Below, one piece after another: positions 1-7,915 of a stretch of DNA of 64,000 nt. The stretch is from an uncultured Luminiphilus sp. (lineage in GTDB: Bacteria > Pseudomonadota > Gammaproteobacteria > Pseudomonadales > Halieaceae). The position numbers and the translations under genes were made by a program. The notes beneath the pieces were generated by a model, which was not told the origin of the DNA, did no database searches, and worked only from the letters and a program-made list of their open reading frames with translations. The DNA lies in the NCBI GenBank assembly GCA_943840615.1, contig CALSVI010000002.1:1-64000 (forward strand), written 5' to 3'. Position 1 is the stretch's first letter. Each line of letters begins with the position of its first letter.

Positions 1-1109
1 TACAGCAGCTGGGACAGGAGTTGATGGTGCTGGAGGGCTCAGCCGAGCTGGTAATCCCCAGCGTGGTCGAGCGCTTCGGCATCGAATACGTGACGACCAG
101 CTTTACAGCAGGCTGGCACGAGTCTCAAGGCATCGCGTTCCTCGAAGAAAAACTCCCCGTCCCACTCGAGGTGTTTCGAGGCAACACCTTGTTCAATATC
201 GAGCAGCTCCCCTTTGCGATCGAAGATTTACCCAACACATTTTCCCCCTTTAGACGCAAAGTAGAAAAGCAGACCATCGACCGGCCACGCTCCGCGCCCG
301 AGTCGCTTCCTCCGCCGCCCGCGGCCCAGTTTGATGCCATTCCTCATGCAGCGGCATCCCCCCACCCCGGGCTACCCTTGCCCGGTGGCAGTGCGGCGGG
401 GCTGCGCCGCCTCGATCAATTTTTATTTCAACAGCACGGTATCGCCAACTATAAACTGACACGTAACGACCTCGATGGGTTAGCGGGGTCGAGCACGCTC
501 TCTCCCTGGCTGGCGAATGGCGCGGTATCAGTGCGCACCATCGCTCATGACATTTTCCGCTACGAGCGCGAGCACACCGCCAACGACTCAACTTACTGGC
601 TGTATTTTGAATTACTGTGGCGTGAATTTTTTCACTGGCGGGCGGTTGCAGATGGCGCGGCACTGTTTCGACAGAGCGGTCGCCACAGCAGGCGCTTGCT
701 GACCACCTTTGAACCGCGTCACTTTGCCCGATGGTGTGCCGGCGATACCGACTACCCGCTGGTCAATGCGCTCATGCGACAGCTGGTTGCGACGGGATGG
801 ATGAGTAATCGTGGTCGCCAGATTGCTGCCTCATGCCTGATCAACGAACTGGGTCTCGACTGGCGGTACGGCGCGGCCTTTTTCGAGCAGCAGCTCATTG
901 ACTACGACGTTGGCAGCAATTACGGCAACTGGCAGTACATCGCCGGTGTCGGCAGTGATCCGCGAGGTGGACGACACTTCAATCTCGAGAAACAGGCGGA
1001 ACAGTTCGACCCCGACGCGCTTTTCACTGCGAAATGGGAGGGCTTTCGTCCGGCCCAACCCCACTACGTGGTCGATGGTGCAGACTGGCCGATCACGGAA
1101 CCGCGCTGA
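1..1109 (+). CDS. DASH-family cryptochrome (5' truncated by the window edge)
   Basis: Flavoprotein of the photolyase/cryptochrome superfamily; DASH members bind FAD and an antenna cofactor and repair UV-induced pyrimidine dimers, preferentially in single-stranded DNA. The frame is open to the window edge, so the first codons shown (about 368 residues) lack roughly the first 80-100 residues of the N-terminal antenna domain. The C-terminal FAD-binding domain is complete: the family stretches 'WLYFELLWREFF', 'WMSNRGRQ' and 'DYDVGSNYGNWQYIAGVGSD' are visible, followed by 'GRHFNLEKQA', typical of Cry-DASH. The track start at 21 is a TTG inside the gene, not the true start. Its stop overlaps the start of the DUF2256 gene (TGATG), suggesting translational coupling. 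Whether it repairs DNA or acts as a photosensor cannot be told from sequence. Confidence 0.93.
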   Translation, partial: QQLGQELMVLEGSAELVIPSVVERFGIEYVTTSFTAGWHESQGIAFLEEKLPVPLEVFRGNTLFNIEQLPFAIEDLPNTFSPFRRKVEKQTIDRPRSAPESLPPPPAAQFDAIPHAAASPHPGLPLPGGSAAGLRRLDQFLFQQHGIANYKLTRNDLDGLAGSSTLSPWLANGAVSVRTIAHDIFRYEREHTANDSTYWLYFELLWREFFHWRAVADGAALFRQSGRHSRRLLTTFEPRHFARWCAGDTDYPLVNALMRQLVATGWMSNRGRQIAASCLINELGLDWRYGAAFFEQQLIDYDVGSNYGNWQYIAGVGSDPRGGRHFNLEKQAEQFDPDALFTAKWEGFRPAQPHYVVDGADWPITEPR

Positions 1110-1285
1110 TGCCTCATCGTAAAAAATCGGATCTGCCCACCAAAATCTGCCCAGTTTGTGAGCGGCCTTTCAGCTGGCGAGCACGCTGGAAACACCAGTG
1201 GGAGGCGATTGTGTACTGTTCCAGACGGTGCAGTCGCCAGCGTTGGCGCAGGCGCGTACCGTCCTCTCCGACAGAAAAGGGTTAA
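1109..1285 (+). CDS. DUF2256 zinc-ribbon protein
   Basis: Small basic protein of 58 residues. I chose the ATG at 1109, which overlaps the cryptochrome stop by one base; the longer track ORF from 1034 lies inside the cryptochrome gene. It starts MPHRKKSDLPTKICPVC and carries CPVC, then 'WKHQWEAIVYCSRRC': two Cys pairs that would bind zinc, the hallmark of DUF2256. The function of this family is unknown; members are often found beside photolyase/cryptochrome genes, as here. The tail is rich in arginine (RQRWRRR), which would suit nucleic-acid binding, but that is inference. Its TAA stop overlaps the stop codon of the opposite-strand photolyase at a shared TTAA. Confidence 0.85.
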   Translation: MPHRKKSDLPTKICPVCERPFSWRARWKHQWEAIVYCSRRCSRQRWRRRVPSSPTEKG

Positions 1286-2811
1286 AGCGCCTCGATCTGC
1301 TCGAGCGTTCGATCCGCCCAGTTCAGCACCACCTCACGATCATCATCGCTGCGTTTTCGCCAGCCCCCCAGGATCAACCCCATCCTCGGGTTGCTGCTCA
1401 GTAGGTCCTTGTGTCGATCAATAAAGTGCCAGTAGAGGCTGTTATAGGGACAGGCGCCCTCTCCGGTTACTTTTTTAGGATCATAGCGACAGGCCTTGCA
1501 ATGGTCGCCCTGCTTCTGGATGTACTTGCCGCTGGCCGCATAGGGCTTGGAGGCCATGATGCCGCCATCTGCAAATAACGCCATACCCAAAGTGTTCGGC
1601 AGCTCTACCCACTCATAGGCATCAACGTACACACCCAGATACCAGTCGCAGACCGCCGGCACATCAAGCCCGGCAATCAAGGCGAAATTACCGATGACCA
1701 TCAGTCGTTGGATGTGGTGGGCGTAGCCCAGATCCAGTGACTGCTTCAGGGCCTGCGAAAGGCAACGCATCTCGGTGTCGCCGGTCCAGAACCACTCCGG
1801 TAAAGGAGTCATCGCGGACAGCGCGTTGAGCTTGCTGTAATCCGGCATGTGATGCCAGTAAAGCCCCCTGACATATTCGCGCCAGCCCAAGACCTGCCGG
1901 ATGAAACCCTCGGCGGCTGACAAAGAGCAGTGCCCTTGCTGATAAGCCGCCTCTACCTGTTCGCAAACAGGCAAGGGATCCAGCAGACCGCAGTTGAGGT
2001 ACATCGAAATCAAGCCATGGAAAAGCCAGGGAGACTCCTCCGCCAACGCGTCCTGATAGGTGCCAAACGCTGGCAACGCATGCTCGCAAAACCAATCCAA
2101 TTCTGCCTGTGCGGCCTCGTGGGTCACTGCCCATCGAAATGCCGACAGATCTCCCGGATTGTCGGGAAAACAGCGATATACCGTCTCGATCACGTCGTGA
2201 GTGATCTCGTCGAGGACAGGCTCAGGTCGCGGGGGAATATCGCGCTGTCCCCGCCAGCCCGAGCGATTATCGGCGTCGTAGTTCCATTTGCCTCCCGTGG
2301 GCTGGTCGCCTTCCATCAGCAGTCGGTAGCGCTTGCGCATATCGCGATAGAAGTACTCCATCCGCAGCTGCTTTCGCCCGTCTGCCCAGTCCGAAAAATC
2401 CTGCTGCGATGCCAGAAAGCGCGTATCGGCCAGACACTCCACCGGGACACCCAATTGCTCAGGCCAGCTTTGCATGCGCTCACGCAGCCGGTATTCCCCG
2501 GGCTCACAGACAATCAAGCGCTCGCATCGCCACTCCGCCACCACGCCCTCACAGGCAGCCAACAGTGACGGTACCGATTGCTCGATAGTGATGTACTCGA
2601 CCTGATAGCCTTGCTCGCGGAGACGCGCGGCAAAGTGGCGCATCGCGCTGAACAGCAGCGCGATCTTGTGGCGGTTGTGACGGACATAAGTCGCCTCCTC
2701 GCCCACTTCCGCGAGAATCACCACCGCGTGCTCTACATCCACTTGGTTCAACGCGGGGTGATGCCAGCTCAGCTGATCGCCCAGCACTAAAATAGCCGTA
2801 TCTCGATTCAT
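1282..2811 (-). CDS. Cryptochrome/photolyase-related protein, FeS-BCP (PhrB-like) type
   Basis: About 509 residues from the ATG at 2811 (MNRDTAILVLGDQLSWHHPAL); the 579-aa track ORF extends upstream through unlikely sequence. The family (DPRP, bacterial cryptochromes and prokaryotic (6-4) photolyases) binds FAD, a lumazine antenna and a [4Fe-4S] cluster. The C-terminal 'CKACRYDP...GEGACPYN' (CxxC-x12-C) plus a Cys in 'AVCDWY' supply the four expected cluster ligands. 'YVDAYEWVELPNTLGMALFADGG' sits where the family has its conserved FAD-pocket region. It converges on the Cry-DASH/DUF2256 pair and is divergent from the dipeptidase gene. Likely role: light-driven repair of (6-4) photoproducts, or light sensing; full length, no defects seen. 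Confidence 0.92.
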   Translation of the reverse strand: MNRDTAILVLGDQLSWHHPALNQVDVEHAVVILAEVGEEATYVRHNRHKIALLFSAMRHFAARLREQGYQVEYITIEQSVPSLLAACEGVVAEWRCERLIVCEPGEYRLRERMQSWPEQLGVPVECLADTRFLASQQDFSDWADGRKQLRMEYFYRDMRKRYRLLMEGDQPTGGKWNYDADNRSGWRGQRDIPPRPEPVLDEITHDVIETVYRCFPDNPGDLSAFRWAVTHEAAQAELDWFCEHALPAFGTYQDALAEESPWLFHGLISMYLNCGLLDPLPVCEQVEAAYQQGHCSLSAAEGFIRQVLGWREYVRGLYWHHMPDYSKLNALSAMTPLPEWFWTGDTEMRCLSQALKQSLDLGYAHHIQRLMVIGNFALIAGLDVPAVCDWYLGVYVDAYEWVELPNTLGMALFADGGIMASKPYAASGKYIQKQGDHCKACRYDPKKVTGEGACPYNSLYWHFIDRHKDLLSSNPRMGLILGGWRKRSDDDREVVLNWADRTLEQIEAL

Positions 2812-2917
2812 GTCGATGTTTACGCCGTGATATCGGCTGTAGACTAGTTGCCGGGCCTTTTGAAACCGGACAGACTGCGGACACTCCCCTCGTCGACACC
2901 CGCAAGGAGACAATCCC

Positions 2918-4096
2918 ATGACGTGGTTAAAGAGATTGCTGACCACACTGGCCGTGCTGTCCTGCGCGGTGGTCGCCGCCTTTTTTCTGCTCGGTCCCCG
3001 GTGGATTGATAGCGCTTCCAATCAGGTGGTGGGCGACCCCGGCCGCCGCCCCACGCCCGAGGCGCTGACGCTTCATCGCCAGCTGATTGTTGGGGACCTG
3101 CACGCCGATTCTGCACTGTGGGGCAAGGATCTTTTGGCACGTAACGACTGGGGTCAAGTGGACGTGCCCCGGCTAGTTGAGGGCGGATCCGCCTTGCAAA
3201 TGTTTACCACCGTGACCAAATCACCTGAGGGCCAAAATTACGAGCAAAATGCCACCGACGCGTCGGACAATATCACCCTATTGGCCATGGCACAGCGCTG
3301 GCCCGCCGAGACCTTTACCAGTTTGTTTGCCCGCGCCCTGTTTCAGGCAGAGCGCGTGAAACGCGCTGCGCAACAAAGCGAACACCTGACACTCATCGAG
3401 ACGCGAACCGGTTTGAATGACCTCCTGAATCGCCGCAGGCGAGGCGACAACGTCGTAGGAGCACTGCTCGGGACAGAGGGCTCCCATGCGCTGGATGGCA
3501 GGCTTGAAAACATTGATCGCCTTTATGTGGCTGGGTTTCGCATGATGGGTCTTCAACACTTTTTCGATAATCGGCTAGGCGGCTCGCTGCACGGCGAATC
3601 CCAGACGGGCTTGACCGCTTTTGGCGAGGAGGCGGTGCGCACCATGCACGCTCGCGGGATTATGATCGATGTGGCGCATAGCAGTGAGGCGACAGTTCGC
3701 GACACGCTGCGAGTGACCGGTGGTGGTGCGCTGATCGTCAGCCACACCGGCTTTAACGGGCACTGCCCGAGCCCACGTAATATCAGCGACGAAACCATGG
3801 CCATGATTACCGAATCGGGCGGACTGATCGGTGTCGGTTTCTGGTCAGATGTGGTCTGCGGGACCGGCATCAACGCGATCGTCAGTGCCATCCGCTACGG
3901 GGTCGACCGCTTCGGCCTCGAACACATTGCGCTGGGTTCAGACTGGGACGGCTCGGTCACCACGCCTATTGACGCTGCGCAGCTTCCTCATTTGACCCAG
4001 GCATTGCTGGACGCCGATTTCACCGAACAGCAAGTCGCGGCGGTCATGGGAGGCAATATGGCGCGCTTTTTGGGCGAACATCTTCCGCCCCAATGA
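2918..4096 (+). CDS. Membrane dipeptidase, peptidase family M19
   Basis: 392-residue zinc hydrolase of the renal-dipeptidase family, cleaving dipeptides (some members act on D-amino-acid dipeptides or N-acyl amino acids). An N-terminal hydrophobic segment (about residues 5-25) suggests export to the periplasm with a membrane anchor. Metal-binding motifs are in order: HxD in 'GDLHAD' (H62, D64), the bridging Glu in 'EGSHAL', His in 'IDVAHSS' and 'VSHTG', and the late Asp in 'GSDWDG'. A good ribosome site AAGGAGA lies 7 bases before the ATG. It is divergent from the photolyase gene with about 106 bases between. The substrate cannot be told from sequence. Confidence 0.93.
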   Translation: MTWLKRLLTTLAVLSCAVVAAFFLLGPRWIDSASNQVVGDPGRRPTPEALTLHRQLIVGDLHADSALWGKDLLARNDWGQVDVPRLVEGGSALQMFTTVTKSPEGQNYEQNATDASDNITLLAMAQRWPAETFTSLFARALFQAERVKRAAQQSEHLTLIETRTGLNDLLNRRRRGDNVVGALLGTEGSHALDGRLENIDRLYVAGFRMMGLQHFFDNRLGGSLHGESQTGLTAFGEEAVRTMHARGIMIDVAHSSEATVRDTLRVTGGGALIVSHTGFNGHCPSPRNISDETMAMITESGGLIGVGFWSDVVCGTGINAIVSAIRYGVDRFGLEHIALGSDWDGSVTTPIDAAQLPHLTQALLDADFTEQQVAAVMGGNMARFLGEHLPPQ

Positions 4097-4097
4097 G

Positions 4098-4132
4098 CGG
4101 GGCGAGCTCAGCCTCGCCCAACCCTTTTCACA
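4098..4132 (+). terminator. Possible terminator after the dipeptidase gene
   Basis: GGGCGAG and CTCGCCC form a 7-bp stem immediately after the dipeptidase stop, followed by a short CCCTTTT. The T-run is weak. It lies between convergent genes. Confidence 0.4.
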
Positions 4133-4136
4133 TCCG

Positions 4137-5258
4137 TCAGGTATCCAGCAGCAGCGTCGCTAAGCGCTTGCGATGATGGATCGCCCCACCGTACATCTGC
4201 TGTGCCCACTGGGCGCGACGAATAAACAGGGTGGAATCACACTCCCAGGTGAATCCAAATCCCCCGTGGAACTGCACCGAGCGGTCGCCGGCAAATACCA
4301 TGACGTCGTCTGCCGCTACCTTGGCCATTCGGCAGGCAATCTCTGCATCGGTGGAAAGCGGCTCATCGCCTACAACGGTCGCGCCGTGGTAAACAAAGGA
4401 TCGTGCGTTTTCCATGCCCACGTAAATGTCCACAGTCGGGTGTTTGAGTGCCTGATAAGACCCGATCAACTTGCCAAACTGCTTCCGCGTTTTCAGATAC
4501 TCAGTAATGCTAGCCAGACACTTACCCGCCGCACCTGTGGTTTCTGCGGCCGTCAACAGCGCACCCAGCAACAAGGTATCCCTGAGTGCAGCAGCCACCG
4601 CTTCACCACGCAGCACCTGTTCCGGCATGACACCGGTAAAGTCGACATTCGCAGCCCGCTTGGTCAGATCAATCAGCACATTGTCTGAGATCGCGCTATC
4701 CCCGATGGCAGTGCGCTCCACCAGCGCCAGCACCGGCATGCCCGCCTCGCTGGCCACCACGACAAAGCTGTCCGCTACGCCAGCGTCAGCAACAAAATGC
4801 TTACTGCCCACCAGTTTGCCGGCGGCATCGAGCGTCACACCCATATTGGCAGCACCCCAGTCGGCATGGTCAAGAAATGCCACGGTGCCCACCGTGCCAC
4901 CGCAGAGCCGGCCCAGCCACTCCGCCGCAGACTCGCCCGCCGCGCGCCAGACAAGCTGCCCCGCGAGCGTGGTGCTCAACAAGGGCGTACCCAATAAACC
5001 ACCGCCGAGCGCCTCAAAGACAGGGACCGCTGAACCGACACCCATCCCCGCACCGCCGACGCTGTCGGGTAAAGCAATACCGGTCCATCCCATCTCAACC
5101 ATGGTCTGCCAGATCGCCGGATCAAATCCGGTATCGGTTTCCAGTTGCGAGCGAATCGCTTCGATCGGGGCCTGATCACGGACAAATCCCCGCGCGACAT
5201 CAAGGAGCATGCCCTGCTCTTCGGTAACGCTGATCGCTACATTTTGCACTAATGACAT
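4137..5258 (-). CDS. Acyl-CoA dehydrogenase family protein, likely non-catalytic partner subunit
   Basis: 373 residues with the ACAD fold: N-terminal helical domain, central beta-domain and C-terminal domain with 'YLKTRKQFGKLIGSYQALKH'. The family uses FAD to introduce a 2,3 double bond into acyl-CoA. Neither usual site for the catalytic glutamate is filled: the helix position that reads 'ER' in the two neighbours reads 'LRDTLLLGALL' here, and the C-terminal loop reads 'MYGGAIHHRKR'. It is 11 bases downstream of another ACAD gene. Paired ACADs of this kind (for example actinobacterial ChsE1-ChsE2 and FadE28-FadE29) form alpha2beta2 heterotetramers acting on bulky acyl-CoAs such as steroid side chains. 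That this pair does so is inference. Confidence 0.85.
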   Translation of the reverse strand: MSLVQNVAISVTEEQGMLLDVARGFVRDQAPIEAIRSQLETDTGFDPAIWQTMVEMGWTGIALPDSVGGAGMGVGSAVPVFEALGGGLLGTPLLSTTLAGQLVWRAAGESAAEWLGRLCGGTVGTVAFLDHADWGAANMGVTLDAAGKLVGSKHFVADAGVADSFVVVASEAGMPVLALVERTAIGDSAISDNVLIDLTKRAANVDFTGVMPEQVLRGEAVAAALRDTLLLGALLTAAETTGAAGKCLASITEYLKTRKQFGKLIGSYQALKHPTVDIYVGMENARSFVYHGATVVGDEPLSTDAEIACRMAKVAADDVMVFAGDRSVQFHGGFGFTWECDSTLFIRRAQWAQQMYGGAIHHRKRLATLLLDT

Positions 5259-5269
5259 CTCAGGCCCCC

Positions 5270-6472
5270 TTACTTCGGCAAGCCGAGTACATGCTCAGCG
5301 ATGATATTGGCCTGTACCTGCGTGGTACCACCACCGATTGTGGCGCCAAAATTACTGAAGTAGGCGCGCTGCCAGAAACCGCCGCTTACGGCATTAGCGT
5401 CGCCGACGTACAAGGCGCTCTGGGCACCCTGCTTGCTCGCGGTATATTGTTTCATCCGTCGTTCGTACTCCGTCCCCCGATACTTCACCGATAGCGCCAG
5501 CCCCATGGGGTAATCCGAGTTCAAGGCCGGAACGGCCATTCGACGACCGCAGAGCGTCAGCGCCTTGGACTCCATGATAAATCCGACCAAATCATCCCGA
5601 ACAATGGGATCGGATAATAAAGGCTCACCGTCGTGTTCGAATTTCGATAGCGCGTCGATCATGTCATCGACCTGAATCGTGAGACCCCAGTATCCACTGG
5701 CCTGACCTGCCGTGACGCCCCGCTCGTATTCAAGGGTCTTCATGGCCACTCTCCATCCACCCCCGTCCTCGCCCATGAGGCAGCTCGCCGGAATGCGTGC
5801 GTCGGTGAAAAATGTCTGGTTAAAACCATACTCCCCGGTCACCTTTCGAATGGGATGCGCTTCCACGCCGTCGATCTTCATGGGGGAGAGGAAAAACGAG
5901 AGACCATCATACTTTCGCTCAGCCTGAGGATTCGTGCGGGCCAGCAGGATCATATGGTCGGCATAGTTGCCCAGTGTCGTCCAAATCTTCGAGCCATTGA
6001 CCACATAGTCATCGCCGTCTCGCACCGCACGCGTTTGCACGGCCCCCAGATCAGACCCGTGATCGGGCTCGGAAAAGCCCTGACACCAGATCTCTTCGCC
6101 CGAGAGAATATTTTTGATGTATTGGGCCTTCTCGTTGTCGGTACCCATATCGAGTAATAGCGGGCCGACCCAGTTGAGACCGATCGTGTTAAAGATAATA
6201 GGGGCCCTGTGCTTACCCAGCTCCTTATCCACGACATATTGATAGGCGGGGTCGGCGCCCTGCCCGCCGTACTCGGTCGGCCAATGCATACCGAGATACC
6301 CGGCACTCCACAGCTTATGTTGCCACTCTCGCAGGAAATCGAGCTGCTGCTCGGTCCCCACCTCCAGGAACGTGAGCGGTAGCAGAAAGCCGGGATCGGC
6401 CGGCACATTTTCCGCCATCCAAGCGGCCACTTCTTTCCGAAATGCGCTCAGCGCTGCTTTATTGTCACTCAT
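5270..6472 (-). CDS. Acyl-CoA dehydrogenase, likely catalytic subunit of a pair
   Basis: 400-residue FAD-dependent acyl-CoA dehydrogenase. 'WCQGFSEPDHGSDLG' is the FAD/substrate-binding signature, and 'LEYERGVTAGQ' places a Glu (about residue 250) where isovaleryl-CoA-dehydrogenase-type enzymes carry their catalytic base. The C-terminus 'TIGGGTTQVQANIIAEHVLGLPK' is typical of the ACAD group found in such pairs. It is the promoter-proximal member of the pair with the 4137-5258 gene (11-base gap), consistent with one complex. A TATAAT-like sequence lies in the upstream gap (minus strand, near 6504) but no convincing -35. Substrate unknown; long, branched or cyclic acyl-CoA is plausible. Confidence 0.92.
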   Translation of the reverse strand: MSDNKAALSAFRKEVAAWMAENVPADPGFLLPLTFLEVGTEQQLDFLREWQHKLWSAGYLGMHWPTEYGGQGADPAYQYVVDKELGKHRAPIIFNTIGLNWVGPLLLDMGTDNEKAQYIKNILSGEEIWCQGFSEPDHGSDLGAVQTRAVRDGDDYVVNGSKIWTTLGNYADHMILLARTNPQAERKYDGLSFFLSPMKIDGVEAHPIRKVTGEYGFNQTFFTDARIPASCLMGEDGGGWRVAMKTLEYERGVTAGQASGYWGLTIQVDDMIDALSKFEHDGEPLLSDPIVRDDLVGFIMESKALTLCGRRMAVPALNSDYPMGLALSVKYRGTEYERRMKQYTASKQGAQSALYVGDANAVSGGFWQRAYFSNFGATIGGGTTQVQANIIAEHVLGLPK

Positions 6473-6577
6473 GGTGTGTCTCCCGCTATGCCAGCCCCAA
6501 ATTATAGGGTCAGAGCCCGGCGCATAGTGGCACAGGGCATATCATATTGTCAGTCTGCTTAGATTTGAGGTGCCCGC

Positions 6578-7744
6578 TCAGAGCCCGTATTGCCGCGTCG
6601 CAAGATCACGCATGATCTCCTCGGAACCACCCCCAATCGCGTTTACCCGCACCTCGCGATAAATTCGCTCCACCCGGTTACCTCGCATGTAGCCCAGGCC
6701 CCCGAGAATCTGCATCGCCTCGCGGGCACAGAACTCCATGACCTCGCTGGCCTGAACCTTGAGTAACGCAATGTCGCCGGGATTGGGCGTACCCGCTTCG
6801 ATCGACTCGTAGCACAAGCGAATGTAGGCCTGTGTCGCATTGAGTTGCTGCTTCATCTGCGCAATTTTATGGCGGATCACCTGATGGTCTGCAAGACGCT
6901 TGCCAAACGTTTTGCGCTCGGTCGCCCACGCCACCGCCTCTTCGAGGCAGACGCGAGCGTAGGCCTCCATGGCCGCCGCCATGCCCATACGCTCGCTGTT
7001 AAAGTTGGTCATGATGACCCTGAAACCCTCATTCTCCGCGCCAATGAGATTCGCTACGGGCACCCGCACCTCGTCGAAATACAGCGTTGCGGTATCAGAG
7101 GCCCACCACCCCATCTTCCGATCCAGGGGCGTGCGCGAAAAACCGTCCGCGTCGGTCGGAATCAGGAGCATCGAGACGCCAGCAGCACCGGGACCACCCG
7201 TTCGCACTGCCGTTGACACCCAGTTGGCGCGCATTCCCCCCGTGATATAGGTCTTACTGCCGCTGATCACATAATGATCACCATCGCGAGTCGCCGTCGT
7301 GGCCAGGTTTGCGACGTCCGAGCCGCCCCCGGGTTCGGTGATCCCCAGCGAGATCCATTTTTCTCCCCTGAGCACCGCGGGCGCCACTTCCGCCTGCATC
7401 TCCTCGGGGCCCCAATTAATCACCGGGGGCAGGCCAATACCGTGAACCATCAGTGACGCGCTGACGCCCCCTGCACCCACTCTGGAGAGCTCTTCGTTGA
7501 CAATCCATGAATGCCAGCTGTCGGCAGGCGTGCCACCAAACTGTTCCGGGTAACCCAATCCCAACAGCCCGACCGCGGCCGCCTTGGGCCACAGGGTATT
7601 CGGTATCGCACCCGCCTCATCCCAATCGTCGGCATAGGGCATGATTTCCGTGTCGACAAAACGTCGCAAAGCCTCACGCCAAGCGAGATGTTCTTCGGTG
7701 AGATGCGGGTTGGGTAACCGCGCACTATCAAAGTCAAGGCTCAT
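6578..7744 (-). CDS. Acyl-CoA dehydrogenase (third of the cluster)
   Basis: About 388 residues from the ATG at 7744, chosen over the GTG at 7750 because an AGGA lies 7 bases before it. 'SLGITEPGGGSDVA' is the ACAD FAD-binding signature; 'FNSERMGMA' holds the likely catalytic Glu (about residue 251), and the C-terminus 'AIGGGSEEIMRDLATRQYGL' matches short/medium-chain ACADs. It is full length. It lies 105 bases upstream of the ACAD pair on the same strand, so could be co-transcribed or separately controlled. Divergent from hemH. The exact substrate is not predictable. Confidence 0.92.
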   Translation of the reverse strand: MSLDFDSARLPNPHLTEEHLAWREALRRFVDTEIMPYADDWDEAGAIPNTLWPKAAAVGLLGLGYPEQFGGTPADSWHSWIVNEELSRVGAGGVSASLMVHGIGLPPVINWGPEEMQAEVAPAVLRGEKWISLGITEPGGGSDVANLATTATRDGDHYVISGSKTYITGGMRANWVSTAVRTGGPGAAGVSMLLIPTDADGFSRTPLDRKMGWWASDTATLYFDEVRVPVANLIGAENEGFRVIMTNFNSERMGMAAAMEAYARVCLEEAVAWATERKTFGKRLADHQVIRHKIAQMKQQLNATQAYIRLCYESIEAGTPNPGDIALLKVQASEVMEFCAREAMQILGGLGYMRGNRVERIYREVRVNAIGGGSEEIMRDLATRQYGL

Positions 7745-7915
7745 GACCACGTCCTGTTGCTGGGAGATCGCGAAACGCTCGGGCCATGGCCCGGGGCGGA
7801 CTCTTTTTTACCCACTGATCAGCCCCGAGTCAATTCGCGTATAAGGTACAATCGCGTCCCCGATCCTATCGCTTCGGGGCGCACTGGTCAGACAGCCAGC
7901 GCTCAGGAACCCGCT

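Noticed and set aside
2812-3021. N-terminal extension of the FeS-BCP photolyase to 579 aa
   Set aside because: Overlaps the dipeptidase start antisense; the conserved start is MNRDTAIL at 2811.
4471-5175. 234-aa plus-strand ORF
   Set aside because: Antisense shadow of an acyl-CoA dehydrogenase; Ser/Ala/Pro-rich with no domain.
7780-7815. Palindrome GGGCCATGGCCC followed by TTTTTT upstream of hemH
   Set aside because: Resembles a terminator on the plus strand but lies in a divergent gap with no plus-strand gene before it and poor distance to the T-run.
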